From Diplodia intermedia (lineage: Eukaryota; Ascomycota; Dothideomycetes; Botryosphaeriales; Botryosphaeriaceae): DNA of 64,000 nt. The DNA is taken from positions 496,001 through 560,000 of the forward strand of contig JAKEKT010000006.1 of the NCBI GenBank assembly GCA_021495925.1. The letters are read 5' to 3'. Under the pieces are notes generated by a model. The model saw nothing but the letters and a program-made list of their open reading frames with translations. It had not been told where the DNA came from and ran no database searches. Shown here piece by piece: positions 46,301 through 58,573 of the stretch (its first letter is position 1; each line of letters starts with the position of its first letter). The position numbers and the translations under genes were made by a program.

Positions 46301-47871
46301 TAGACATGTGTCCAGTCCTGCAGTAGATTGTATGTATCGGGATAGCACTTTCATGGCCGTTGATTTGCCAGATCCTGGTTTTCCCCGTACCCAGAGTAGA
46401 CCACGTGGCTCGTGCATCCATGTCCGGAAGTCCTTGTGATCAAGCAGCCACTGACAAGTACCGGTAGCGGGCTTGAGTTGAGCTTCGCGTACGTGCTGTT
46501 CATCAAAAGCCAGGGAGTGTAAGCAGTCTTTTGTGCAGTCAGCATGCATAGTCCATGAAATTCATTGTCATAACTACCTACCGCTCTCCCATTGTTTCTC
46601 TTCAGAAGACTTCATGTCCTCCGGCTTGAACTCCTGCATCCTCTTCAGATGATCTATCACTACCCTGTAAGTGCCGTCTTTACGACCCGAGAATTTGACA
46701 AGATTGCCATGAGAACGGTCGACAGGATGAACGTGATGCTTTTCTGCATCGTGCACTCGTCCATGTGTGGCGGAGTAAGACTCGACTAAGATCTCGAAAG
46801 GGCCTGACATAGCCCACTTTTGCGTTGTTTCCTGTTGCAGTGGATCAGCATCTCGAAAGTAATTTAGTGAGTACATGCACATACATCCAGCACTGCAGTC
46901 CGTGACATCTTTGTTTCGTAGAAGTTGACGACATGGAAAGCGACGCCCGAGTTGAGTATTTCCAAGAAAGCTTGGCCCTGGGTGCGGAGAACGTGCGAAT
47001 TCGGGCCCAAGGACTCTACAAGTGCCCTGTTGGGGCCGTCTCCGACCATCGGCACCAAGGATTTGATTGCCATTCCTTGATTGGGGACGCCGAAGAACAT
47101 GATTCCGGCAATGGCGCGAAAGGAAGCTTGGTCAACTTGCATGTGGCTCCTCGCCATAAGATTGACCGCCTGATCCAAGTATTGCTTAGTAGAACCCAAA
47201 CAAGTTACTGATCATTGTAACATACCTCTTTAACGATAATGCCTCCAAGACTGTGGCCGATAAGAACCAACGGCCTCTTCGGGTCCGTGCGGATAGTTCT
47301 CAAGGCAGTACGTAGCGTCCCACCAAGGTCGGCTATGTTTTGGAAAGATTCGCTGTTGATCAATTGTGTATCAAGTCCAAAAGTGAGAACTCGCGAATCG
47401 GAGAGATCTCGGACGAGAGCATCGCGTAGCCATATCCAACTGCCGTTTCTCTGCTTGAATGACCCGAGAGGATGACCGTTTAGTCCTGAAACTGCAACAA
47501 TGCTAAGGCAGGCAAATATCAGTCCAGTGCCAATGTGCCACAGTAGTGGAGAGTACTAACTCGATGGTGCACTCCTTCGCCGGTGTGTGGAGCGTGGTAA
47601 AGTCGAAAAAGTCCGAGTCGAAAACAAGATCGCAACCGTCGACAACGGCGCTGACTTCTCGGGAGTTATGTTTGAGCATGTCTGGAATCTTTGAAAACTC
47701 CAAAGTCGCCATCATTTCGTCATCATCAGGGTATGGATCATCAGCTAACGAGCGCACTCTGATAGCCACATCGTCGGAGCACTCGAGCGCATTCCGCACA
47801 AGCTCCTTGACGCGCTCCTCGTCCGATCCACCGGGGATACCACGGAGTCGGAATGTTTTGTATGACGCCAT
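43358..47871 (-). CDS. Fungal NLR: alpha/beta hydrolase - NACHT - ankyrin repeats
   Basis: NOD-like receptor architecture of the kind linked to heterokaryon incompatibility and non-self recognition. Five exons: 47871-47561, 47502-47226, 47169-46885, 46831-46582 and 46527-43358, all phase-consistent, total 1430 residues. Residues 1-103 have a beta-alpha-beta pattern suggestive of an RRM-like fold (FRLRGIPGG, then ATLEFSKIP). A SesB/lipase-like alpha/beta hydrolase follows (about 104-290) with GHSLGG (186-191, nucleophile Ser188). NACHT: Walker A GKPGSGKST (423-431) and Walker B IIVDALDEA (about 532-540). Roughly ten ankyrin repeats fill about 970-1380, followed by an acidic then Lys/Arg-rich tail. 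Both enzymatic centres look intact. By eye the gene is clearly less GC-rich than its neighbours. Partner and ligand are unknown. Confidence 0.9.
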
Positions 47872-49087
47872 CTCCACGGGCAATCGATCATGGCCACCCC
47901 AGATATCACCAGTATTGAGACGTGAGGCAACCAGGCCAAAGCCGACGTGCTCCGACTCCAACGCAGCTCGGTCGTGTACGTATCGTGAACCAATCGCGCA
48001 GGTACCGTTCAAGACGTATCCATCGCAAACAGGGTGCTGATGCTATTCCGAGCGAGAGTAGGTGTCGAAGAGGGAGAGAAAGTAGGAGCAAGAGTAGGAG
48101 GAAAGTTGCGGTTTCAGACAAGGCTGGACTGAAGGTATTAGGCAGAAGTCGAGGCGGTGTCCAACTGGCAGCTGCTGGGCCCCACCTTCAGCTCCAATCG
48201 CTGTGAGCGCGCTGATGGCCCCTGCGCCCGACAATCACCTTGAGTTTTTGTTGACCACCTATAGCGGGGGACAGAAAATTTGAGCCTACTGAGCACCACT
48301 GTACTCTTCATAAATAGTTCAATCTAATTTTCGGATGCAGATGTGAGTCTTGAGTACACAAGATCACGTCCTAGTACTGGATCCAAGTACTCGTGTAGGT
48401 ATAGTGTAATATCCCCGTGAGGCAGATACGGGCGGGCCCGCACTTTTGTCACCCGTTGTAAACCTGTCAAAAGTTAATGTCAGAGCCGACGTTCAGATTT
48501 TCTTCCGAGTATTGAATACATGGGATATTGTGATATGTCAGTATCAAACCCAGTAAAGCCGGAGTCAAGTAGCTTTAGATGTTGACCACAGCTTACAATG
48601 ACTTACAATTCAACCAGAGATTCTAAAATCACAAACGATAGAAAGATCTACCTCCGCCATCCTTCCACTCATAACACAGGTTCGCCGACTACACTCTACT
48701 TAAAGCTTACCTGACTTCAAAGCTCAACCGCCGTGATATCGAGGTGAAGGCCTGGTCTGGAGGGACTCGCAATAGCCATCTGCATGTACCAGTCAACGAA
48801 ATGTTCGAAGCATGTAAACGTCAACGTCGGACCATGAGGTGTCAGAAGCAACAGTCAGCCCAACAATCTTTCCTCAGGGGGCGCCTTCCGCCCATTTATT
48901 AATGACATCCCCCCTCCCCATCATTCTACCATAGTGACTCCACGTCCATGCTCCATCACCAAACGCCACACCGAAATGCCGTACGTAGCTGGCCAGTTCC
49001 CCCCTGCCGAGACTACACTTTGCAATAAGAATACAAGGTTCCGAAACAGATCCAACCAACCCATCGTCCCCCCGGCCCCCAAACCCC
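47872..49087. other. AT-richer intergenic region upstream of the NLR
   Basis: No frame of note. The stretch 48240-48850 is visibly AT-richer than flanking genes and has no coding signal. It might be an old transposon or RIP-affected remnant, but no terminal repeats were identified. Confidence 0.5.
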
Positions 49088-52032
49088 TCACTTCCTCGGC
49101 AAATCCCTAAACACCCTCTTGAAAATCCCCTTGCTCTTGTACAGATTCACCAACCGGAGCCTCTCGTTATCCAGATGCGCGCTGTCGCTCGCCTGCCCGC
49201 ACGGCAGATGCGCCGCGGGCGCGTCGAACTCCTTCTCCAGGAAGCGGATGCTCGGGATGCTGCCGCCCTCGCGGATGTACAGCGGCTTGAGCGGCTGCTT
49301 CCACACCGTCGGGTCGTCGCTCGTCTTCTCCGCGGGCGGCGTGACGCTGCCGTTGGCGAGGGTCGACGACGTCGTGGGCGAGCGCAGCGGGGGGTTGTTG
49401 GTGGTGGTGCCGTTGCCGCCGCCGGCGTTGTCGAAATAGCCGCCCGCCGCGGCCGTCGATAGCGACAACGTCGATTGGCCGCCGCCGCCGCCGCCGTTGG
49501 AGGACGAGGACGACGAGGAGAGGCTGTGGCGCATGTTGCCGAGGACGACGGAGCTGCGGCGGCGCTCCTGGACGGGCTTCCATTCCTCGGTGATGGCCGC
49601 CTCGAGCGTCTTGTAGATCTCGTTGTTGAAGTCGCCCAGCCACGGCTCCGCGAGGTGGTCGACGGTGACGGCGAGCTTGTTCTTCGACTCGATCTTCACG
49701 AACTCGGTGTTGAGGTAGTCGGTGAGGGCGGACGCGACCTCCGTCGCTTCCTGGTTCGGCACCAACCGGATGGACAGGGACGCGCAGGCGAGGCGGGGGA
49801 TGATGGTCGAGTTTTCCGGGCCCGAGGTGTGGAAACGGTGGATCGTCAGGGAGGGTTCACGCCAGCGACGAATGAGGGAGTTGACAAGGTCTTCCGGGTC
49901 GCCTAGGTCCGGATTGCGGGAGATGAGGGACTGTCCGATTTCATCATACAGCTGCTTCTCCTCGGGGCTGATGGGAGGAATGGGGTCGTAGAAACCAGGG
50001 ATCTCGATCCTCCCATGCGGCCCGGTCAGCTTTGCAAGCAACATAATCAGGTCTTTCAACGACTCGTCGAGAAGCGAGCTTCCGTCAACACCGCTGTGAA
50101 GGTCAGGGTGGGGGCTCTCAATTTGGACGGTTGCATGAATCACCCCACGTAGCCCGTAAGTCAGGCATGGTGCATGGTCGTCGAGCCAATAGCTGTTAGC
50201 GAGGAGTATCCAGTCAACGTCACCGATGAGCTCCTTGTTTCGCCGCACAGCTTCGTAGAAGCCGCGAGAGCCGGATTCTTCCTCGCCCTCGATAAGGAAG
50301 ATGATGTCAGACTCGAGCGCCTGCTCCTCCAACAACTCAGCTACGGCAAAAATGGCGGCCATGATGGGTCCCTTGTTGTCAGATGTGCCGCGACCGTAGA
50401 GATAGCCGTCGATGCCTTCCATGGAGAATGGATCCACGAGCCATTTATTGTCCTCGTTCTCCGCTGCGATCACATCGTAATGGCCGTAGAACAGGATCTT
50501 CTTTCTGTCGCTGGATGTGGCCGGGTTGCCCCTGAACTTCGCGAGTATCACGGGATTGTAAGGGTCTTCGGTGTTGAGCATTTCTGTAGCAGCTCCGAAA
50601 TTCTTGAAGACGGAACGTAGGTAGGAGGCTCCTCTTCTGCAGTCCGCCTTGTACCGAGGATTTGAAGAAACGGTTCGGTACGACACAAAACGCTTGAGAA
50701 ACTCAAAAAGTTGCTCTGCAAGATGTTAGATTAGAGCAGCCAGAAGTACCATTTTGCTTACCATTGCTAGTTGCCGCAGATTTGGGCGGGACAACTTGGC
50801 AATCTCGAACATCCCAGACAGCGAGAGTTGCATCGTTACCGCCGGTAACGTAGACGGGCCTGTCGTTGAAACTGCCAAAAGCAGAGGCAAGCACAAGACC
50901 ATCGTGAGCTTCAAACCTGCCAATGGGTTCGTACTGGCGATTGAATTTCTGTGATTCGTCAGCGCAACAGCCTTTGATCGCCATGGATACATGATCGCGC
51001 ACCTGCACGAAACCGCGATCTCCCGCGCCGAAGAGGAAGCCTCCGCCAATCGTAATGGTCAAGACATCGCCAACATTTGTCCTGAGGCTGCGCACAAGCT
51101 GCTTCGTCTCAAGGTCCCATACATTGATTTCACCGTCAGGACGACCGCCGTACAGGAAGGTGCCATCCAAAACCATGGATTGGACGGCATTTCCTTCTTC
51201 CCTACCGTCATCGAGGGCGTGCAGTTCCTGAATTGCGCCTCCATTGTCCTGATCCAGCCTCCACAATTTGATGACTCCGTCCCCGCCACCGGAAATCAGG
51301 ATCTCCTTATCCGCGTAACCAGCCACCGAGCCACTTGCCAGTAGCGTGCAGTATACGTAACCGTAGTGGGCGAATTGGTGGATGTACTGCTGATCGATTT
51401 CCAATTCCTGACCGCCCTTCGCGTCGCGAGGCGCGTCCGCGCACTCTGGTCTTGGTGTCCGTATACCGCCTGGGCCAAGAGAATCGAAGAAGCGGTCTTC
51501 GCGGAAGGACGGGTGGCCGGTGGGCTTAGGCGTCGGGCGCCTGTCTTTCTCGTTCAGGTTGTACCATTGGATGCTGGTGTTTTGGGCGCCGAGGTAGACG
51601 GTGCGCAGGGCGCACGAGTATGACACGCAGAACACATCGCCAATGTCGTAGGCCGAATAGATGGAGTACTCGCGTGCGAAGGTGCGCGTGTTCCAGACCT
51701 GCGTGGGATGTGAGTCACTGTGGAAGGCACATCGGAGCAGAGGTAGCACGCACGTTCACGATGCGGTCGCCAGCACTGGAGAAGAGCAATTGCTGGTCCT
51801 GCGACAGGCAAAGGCCGAGCACGCTGCCGCGGTGGCCCTCGATGATGGCGACGCGGCCATAGGTCTCGAGGCCGAAGACCAGAATCTCACCGCCCTCGGT
51901 GCCGGCGAAGATGTAATCGGCAGAGACGACAAGCGCAAGGATGCTGTTGGCATGCCTCATGCGATGGAAGAGGCCGGGGGGTTGGAACTGCTTCGGAGGG
52001 GAAGCCATTTCGATACTTCGGTCAAGCGCCAT
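49088..52032 (-). CDS. DUG2: DUG2-type glutathione-degrading peptidase (WD40 + M20)
   Basis: Subunit of the cytosolic Dug2-Dug3 complex that cleaves glutathione outside the gamma-glutamyl cycle. Four exons: 52032-51754, 51698-51003, 50948-50762 and 50715-49088, total 929 residues. WD40 repeats occupy about 1-385 (for example FAGTEGGEILVFG, GGGDGVIKLWRL, GGRPDGEINVWDL). The M20 peptidase follows: GHYDV (His466, Asp468), GRGTSDNKGP (bridging Asp500) and EGEEESGS (catalytic Glu pair near 532), so the metal site is complete. A Ser/Gly/Thr-rich insertion (about residues 775-850) interrupts the catalytic domain. The start is uncertain: ATG 52032 is the first good in-frame ATG, but the frame is open further upstream, so another 5' exon is possible. 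Confidence 0.9.
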
Positions 52033-54365
52033 TGCGGGCTCATCGTGTGCTGGAGGTGTCAGCGGCGCGTCGCGAAAATCAGCCGTCGGCGCGGGCGCGA
52101 GGAGCGGTGTGCCCGAAACAGCCTTCTTTGGCTTCTTTGGACCTTCGGTGGGCCCAAACCCCCACAAGGCGCGACGGGGGATCTGAGGTGGAAAGACGGT
52201 GATGCCAACTCGGGCCGATCCACGCCAGACTTACCGGCTGAGCTCCCTGCCTCCGCGTCCAGCTGCTCTCCTCCCGCCTCACCTCGCCCCAGCCTGCGTG
52301 AGCCCACGCCGCACATGGTCCCTGCCGCCGTCCGAGGAGGAAACGCGCTTCGTCCAACCGAGCTGCACCCGGCAAAGTCCAGTGATTCGAGCAGGTCCGG
52401 TCTCCACTGCGGTGGCGAGCGGCAGCTTGCGGACGGCTTCTTCCCTCGCGCTCGCCCGGCGGGCCTCTGGCTGCTTGTATACTCGTAGCCATCTCCTTTT
52501 CCGGCTGTCGCGATCGCTGGCGTATCACACGCCATCATTCCAGCGGTCGCTGCTTCGACGGTCTCGGGATGAATTATTACACGATGACGATATTGCGTCG
52601 CGCTATGGCGGCATCCGGGGTCTTGCTCGCTGCTTGATGGTGGCCTGGGGGGTGGCCTGGGAAACGGCCACGACGGCCTTTGCAGCAAGCGCACTGGATG
52701 GCCGACTGCCGCGACTGCCCTGAGCCAGCCATGATCTGCGCTATGAGCTGGTTGACGCCTGCAGGTACACGCGCTGTGCCGACTTTGCCAGTGACGGGGG
52801 CAAGACGGGACAGACAAACGCGCTGCGTTGTACAGAGGCGCGAGCAGAAGGCCAACCTCAGCGCTGGCGTCATAGTCCGGCCAGCTGAGGCCGAGGTGCC
52901 ACGGCGATGAGCTGGCGAGCTTCCCCTCACGGCTGCGGCTGGCGGAAGGCCCAAACCGGCACAAATACCTATTGCACAGGCAGAAGCCATGCGGAGATGA
53001 TGCGTCGACGAGGGTATTATACTACGCCAGCTCTCCGATTGGCCGCGATCCCACGAACCCTGACAGCTTTTACGGCCCCGCGACGCCTGCTTGGGTGCCG
53101 ATGCAGCAAAAGGCTGTTCTAGTCGCGCCGAGAATGTCGTACGTATGCGCAATCTTGGGCTGCGCAACGCGGGGGATGGCGATAGGGAGCCTATCGGCGC
53201 CAGGGAAGGACGAGCGAGGTTTGACGTGCGCATCCAGAACTGTCTGAGACATGGAGCAGCAAATGGGAGCGAGGGCAGTTGCGTCCGATATCTCGCGGGC
53301 TGCAGAGGCAGGATGCGGCTCTCGCATCCAGACAGGTGACCATACGAGCCATCCTTGCTCATCAAACAAGAAAATCCGCCTATGGTGTTTGTGCGCGGCG
53401 GACCGCCTTCCTCGCGCACCGCACCGGCTGCACGACGCCACGGCTGCGCCGTTGCAAACCGGCTGTCGCACGCCGAACGTGGCTGTGGCGGTGGCTTGAC
53501 CACGGTCTCAGGCCAGCGCCCGACCCAGAGTCCTGCGCGCGACTGCAGGGACGTGGCAGGGACATGGCTGCTGCGATGTGCACTCGCGCGGTAAGGAGAC
53601 CGCGCGCGTTGCGAAACCGCTCGCGCGGTGCTGACACAGAGGGTGGGTGGTGAGATGCCGCTTATCCCGCTGCTTGGGCGCGAGCAGGGCGGCGCTGCAG
53701 ACTGACATCAAGCACGAGATCGCACTGCGTCCATCTCATGCAGCGGCTGCGAGGCTGGGACACGTCCAATGTCACAGTGCAGACCGCGACTCCGGCGTCC
53801 GGCGTAGGGGGACGCGGCGGCGTGGGAGCACGGATGCTAGAGGCAGATCTCCAAGCGCCGGCCGCAGGCGAGTCCAGTTGGCCGCTGGCGGCGTGCCACG
53901 ATTTGTTGGCGACTCACACCGACTGCTCATTCGCACCTTTCTGCCGCCCTTCCCCGGCCCTGGAAGCCTGCACCTGGCCCGCCGGCGCGCGATAGCCAGG
54001 GCCGCATCCACGCCCGGCCCACCCTCTTAACCTGACCCTCGGCGCCTGCTCGCCCTTCCCAGCCGCCATGCAAATCCCGTGAAGTCCCCGGCCTCTCGCA
54101 GACCCTCAAGTATAGCAGGCCTGTGCCGCTATCCTCCTCAAGCCCGCGCCCCTCTCTCCCTCCAGCAGTACAAGAACGCCGCGGGTCAGCGTTCGCCTCT
54201 GTCTTGGTCCTCCTGCACCTACGGTGGAGTCCACGCGCACAACCCTGCCACCACAAGCTTCTCGCCGGCATCCTTGTTGACCGGCGGCCACGAGCGGAAT
54301 CCCCTATACCCTTATCGTTTCACCACCTGTACGCCCGAGTTGCACCTGCAGCTCGGCCTGCCACA
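52033..54365. other. Divergent intergenic region, about 2.3 kb, no gene seen
   Basis: Lies between the starts of DUG2 (minus) and the conserved protein gene (plus). Very GC-rich up to about 54 kb, so long open frames occur on both strands (including 52577-53503, minus), none with family resemblance. A C/T-rich leader precedes 54366. Confidence 0.5.
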
Positions 54366-55711
54366 ATGGTCGCTCTCGGTCAGACCATTACCGTCGTCAA
54401 CAAGTCCGGCAAGGTCGTTAGCACCGTACGTCTCCACCCCCGCGCCTTGCGGCTCGCTCGCTAATGCACCCCCAGAGCAAGCACCTCGTCAATGTCTTCA
54501 AGGAGGCCAAGTCTGCATACAGCCAGCGCAAGGCCGAGATCCAGGCCGTGCGTGACCAGGAGCTAGAGCAGCGCCGCGTCCAGCGCGCCCTGGAGAACTG
54601 CCACCTCGACGACGACAACAAGTCCAAGAGCTCGCGCCGCTCCAAGAAGTCGAGCTCCTCCCGCCACAAGTCGCACCACGGCGACAAGCCCCTGCTCGAG
54701 CGCGGTTACACAGACAGCTTTTATGCAAACGACCGCGCCGGCAAGCCCGGCTCGTCGCCGCTGAAGAACGAGTACAGCCCGGAGGCCGGCCCCCAGAACC
54801 AGCTCACGCGCAGATACACGGATGGCCCCTTGGGCATCTTCTCTTCCAAGTCGGGCAAACGGTCCAAGGATGACGTCGACATGGATCTTGCCTACGGGGA
54901 CATGCCTCCCCCGCTTCCCGACCACCGCGGCGAGAACGAGGTGGAGCTCCGCAACCAGATGAACGGCCTGACCCGCATGCTGGACGAGGCGAACTGCCTG
55001 CAGTACTCCGTCATGGCCATGATCGACAGCCTGCAGAAGAACCCCGACGCCCTGGCAGCCGTTGCCCTGACCCTCGCGGAGATCAGCAACATTGTTGCTA
55101 AACTCGGCCCGGGCGCGGTTACCGCGCTTAAGGGTACCTTCCCGGCTGCGGTTGCCCTGCTGGCCAGCCCGCAGTTCATGATTGCCGCTGGTGTCGGCAT
55201 CGGTGTTACCATCGTAGCTCTCGGCGGCTACAAGATCATCAAGAAGATCCAGAGCAACAACGAGGAGAACGCGATGCTCCAGGCCGGCGGGCCTGTGCGG
55301 GCCATCGAGGAGCCTGAGGAGCCGCTCATGCTTGACGAGCTTCAGCCGCCCGAGCTTAGCCGGATTGAGAGGTGGCGCCGCGGCATCGCAGATGTCGCCG
55401 CCGAGAGCTTCGGCACGAGTGTTGATGGCGAGTTCGTCACCCCTGGCGCTGCCGACCGCTTTATCAAGGAAGGCGTCCTCATGGAGGATGACCTGAAGTC
55501 TCGCAGGTCTGCGAAGAGCAAGGCGGCTAAGTCGACATACAGCTCCAAGACACACAAGACTGCAAAGACACACAAGACCGACAAGACCGACAAGACACAC
55601 AAGTCGGCCAAGTCGCACAAGTCCTCGTCGACGATGAAGACGGAGAAGGAGAAGCCCAAGCGCAAAGAGCCCTCGGGCATCCGCATGCTTTTCAAGACGG
55701 CAACAGCCTGA
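54366..55711 (+). CDS. Conserved Pezizomycotina protein with central membrane segment, function unknown
   Basis: Two exons, 54366-54425 (20 codons) and 54476-55711, total 431 residues. The donor ACC|GTACGT and the CTAAT...CCCAG end are good, and splicing gives GKVVSTSKHLVNVFKEAK, a start I associate with uncharacterised proteins in many filamentous ascomycetes. Features in order: a charged helix (about 20-65), a Ser/Lys-rich stretch, a helical region (about 175-230), and a hydrophobic Gly/Ala-rich segment (about 242-274) that could span or hairpin into a membrane. The C-terminal tail has short repeats of the form HKTAKTHKTDK. The hydrophobic segment with basic flanks suggests an organelle membrane, but this is inference. 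No enzymatic motif seen. Confidence 0.75.
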
Positions 55712-56405
55712 TACGTTTCTCTCTGGTGGTTTCCCTGACGGCATTTCAGCGTTCTCGCATACTTGCGTGCTTTAGACATACCTGCATCAGCTGCACCATG
55801 GCTTTGCCCATGACATTTCGCACCATTTTCTTTCCTGTTTCTTAAGATACCTCTCAGTGGCATCATGACGACCACTGTTATAACGAAACAATACGTTCGG
55901 AAGCGATGGTTGGGTTTCGGCGTTGAGGACCTTGCAGCATCTTGGCTGGCTCTCTCGGATGCATTCTGCCTGGAGTAGGAGTATATACATACATAGGTCC
56001 ACGAATATGATGCGCATGGCAACATGCTAAGCATGAAGAAATCACTTCCGATGCATTCTCTCGGTGGCAGTGGCGGCGAAAAGCTAGACAAGGCTTGTGC
56101 AGACTACGAGGAAGATGCGGATGCGGAGGATTGCGGGATGGCCGCCGAGGTCACGTGGGCGCCGGGAACAGCTCCAACTTTTTCGAGCCGGGCGACTGCA
56201 TCATCACGAAGTCTTGCCATCAATACCCCGACACCGCGACGCTCCACCGACACAACCGGCCACGCCCGTTCCTCCCATTTCTCTGTGCGACCCCTCAGCC
56301 CGGTCGCTCATCCCGTTCTTGCGCTCCTCCATCGCGCTCAATCGCAACCGTCGCGGCCCCGCAACCCAGCCTTAGACCAACACCAGTCCACGGACCTCAA
56401 CCGCA
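55712..56405. other. Intergenic, no gene seen
   Basis: 3' flank of the conserved protein gene and promoter of TIM17. Open frames overlapping the TIM17 start are in the wrong frame. Confidence 0.5.
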
Positions 56406-57155
56406 ATGGACCACTCCAGAGATCCCTGCCCCTGGGTTGCGCTGTCCGACTTTGGTGGCGCATTCTGTATGGGAGTACGTTTGCGCCCGTCCCCCTTCTG
56501 CTGTCAAGCCGAAATATCGTCGATGCTAACAAAACTGTCTTCAACAGGCGATAGGCGGCGCAGGTACGACTCGGCATTCCCACTCAATCCTCCACCTCGG
56601 TCCACTCAGCTCAAACACACATCCCCGCTTCGACACGTAGCATCGCAAACATGGTTCCACAATCAGGCGGCTGACACGGACAAACAGTGTGGCACGGTGT
56701 GAAGGGTTTCCGCAACTCGCCATACGGCGAACGCAGAATCGGCGGTACGTAGCAAACCTCATCCAGCGCAACAACAACGCACACATCCACAAAAACAGAG
56801 GTCGGGATACTTACAGTCTTTGCCAACAACAGCCATCACGGCCATCAAGGCGCGCGCGCCGATCCTGGGCGGCAACTTCGGCGTGTGGGGCGGGCTCTTC
56901 TCGACGTTCGACTGCGCGGTCAAGGGCATCCGCAAGAAGGAGGACCCGTGGAACGCCATCATCGCCGGCTTCTTCACCGGCGGCTCGCTGGCGGTGCGTG
57001 GCGGCGCAAAGGCTGTCCGCAACGGCGCCATCGGCTGCGCCATCCTGCTCGCCGTCATCGAGGGCGTCGGCATCGGCTTCCAGCGCATGATGGCGGAGAA
57101 CACGCGCCTCGACGTGCCGCCGCCGCCGCCGAACCAGCAGCAGCAGCTGGCTTAG
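56406..57155 (+). CDS. TIM17: Mitochondrial import inner membrane translocase subunit TIM17
   Basis: Core subunit of the TIM23 presequence translocase in the mitochondrial inner membrane. Four exons: 56406-56474, 56548-56563, 56688-56744 and 56833-57155, total 154 residues, matching the family (yeast 158). Exon 2 is only 16 nt and is needed to rebuild FGGAFCMGAIGGAVWHGVKG. Other family blocks are GFRNSPYGERRIGA, KARAPILGGNFGVWGGLFSTFDC and KEDPWNAIIAGFFTGG. Four helices are expected. Each intron has GT..AG ends (56475-56547, 56564-56687, 56745-56832). The tail is Pro- then Gln-rich. Confidence 0.95.
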
Positions 57156-58548
57156 GATGCGATGCTCCTCCTCGAGATGGGGTTGTCGTCGGCATGACGG
57201 ACGGGCGGACGGATCGGGCGAGGAGGTTGTGGACAACGATGATGATGACGACTGGATAGCAGCGGGCGTCTGCAACGGACGGTGAGACTACGACGATGAG
57301 TGCTGGTCGAATGGCTGGCGTTGGACATGGGCACGGGCACGCGCACATGCTGCATGCTGCACTGCAGTCTGCATGCAAGATTCAAGATGGCATGAGATGG
57401 GCAACGCGGAGGACGCTCTGCATGAAGAAAACGTGGACATGGCAGCGGCTATCCGGGTCTCTGGGAAAAGTATCGACTCCACACCTCCCTTCTCCGGCCT
57501 GGTAAGAGAGTTGTGGAGCGGGACTTCCCGATCCGGCCGCCGGCGTACGCATGATCGTCTTTTCTTCTCTTCGCGGCGGCTATCTCGAAAAGACGGGATT
57601 TGACGGCTCGGCGCGGTTCCGGCGGCTACCTTCCCCCCAGACGACACCAACCTCTTCCCGGGGACGATCGACGTTGACGTGTCAACGACGCTTGTACCAT
57701 TTTCCCTTTAAACTCTTTCCTTATTCGGGGGCGCCTTGAGAAACTTCTCCACTTCTTCGCTTTCTTCCTCGAAACACACAAAAAGGCGCATTCTGAAGAG
57801 CGCGCCGTCATCGCGCGTTGACGATCAACCGGAGCTGTGTTTTTTTGTAGCATCACACACACACATAGAGACGCGCATGGGAAGGTTCCTTCACACAACA
57901 CAGGGTAACACGGGCGTTTTGATTTATCCAGTGGGGCTTTCTTCTCTGTATAATACGAACGAATCACCTTTCGCACGATCTCTCCGAGTTCTCCACCTCG
58001 CAGAACGGTTGCCGAACGCGATGAAACATGCCGGAGTGGAGTCGTTGAAGTTGGCGTGCTGCCCATCCCGTTTGATCCGCGAAACGAGTGGTACGTATCT
58101 TCTGATGACACTGCCAGCTGATGTTACAAGACTAGCGCGATGACGGATAGTGGAGAGAGTCCCACCCCACCCCCCACCCCGATTCTTAGCTCATTTTTTC
58201 TTCTTCGCGAAGGTGTGGGTGGGCTAAGAATAGTTGTTTCCTTGGGACAAAAGGGACAGCGAAGAAGTCGTCGGGCTGCGGCGCTAAACATGGGCCAAAA
58301 AAAAAGTCAAGTCACCCTGCCCGATTGGGACGACGCAGATGATGACTTTTTTTTTCCCATTCAAGCGTCGGAGCTGCTGATTCAAGAAGCCTGTCGACAG
58401 AGCCAATGACGTGCCAACAACGAAGACCAGGCCGCGAAGCTTGTCGTACTACTGTACATCCATACAGTACATACGGATGCTGTTTGCTGCTGCGGATACG
58501 TATATGCGGGGCCGTGAGTCGGGTCGCGTGGTGGGTCACTGGGTACAT

Positions 58549-58573
58549 ACGTACTTGCAGGACGTAAGTACGT
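58549..58573. repeat. Short perfect inverted repeat
   Basis: ACGTACTT (58549-58556) and AAGTACGT (58566-58573) with a 9-nt spacer. A similar short palindrome (TACTGTA, 6-nt spacer, TACAGTA) lies about 100 bp upstream. Confidence 0.8.

Noticed and set aside
52577..53503. 308-codon minus-strand frame between DUG2 and the 54-kb gene
   Set aside because: No motif; overlapping frames of similar length on the other strand fit chance in very GC-rich DNA.
57626..58111. 161-codon minus-strand frame downstream of TIM17
   Set aside because: Begins with GTG, has no relatives and shows no splice partners.
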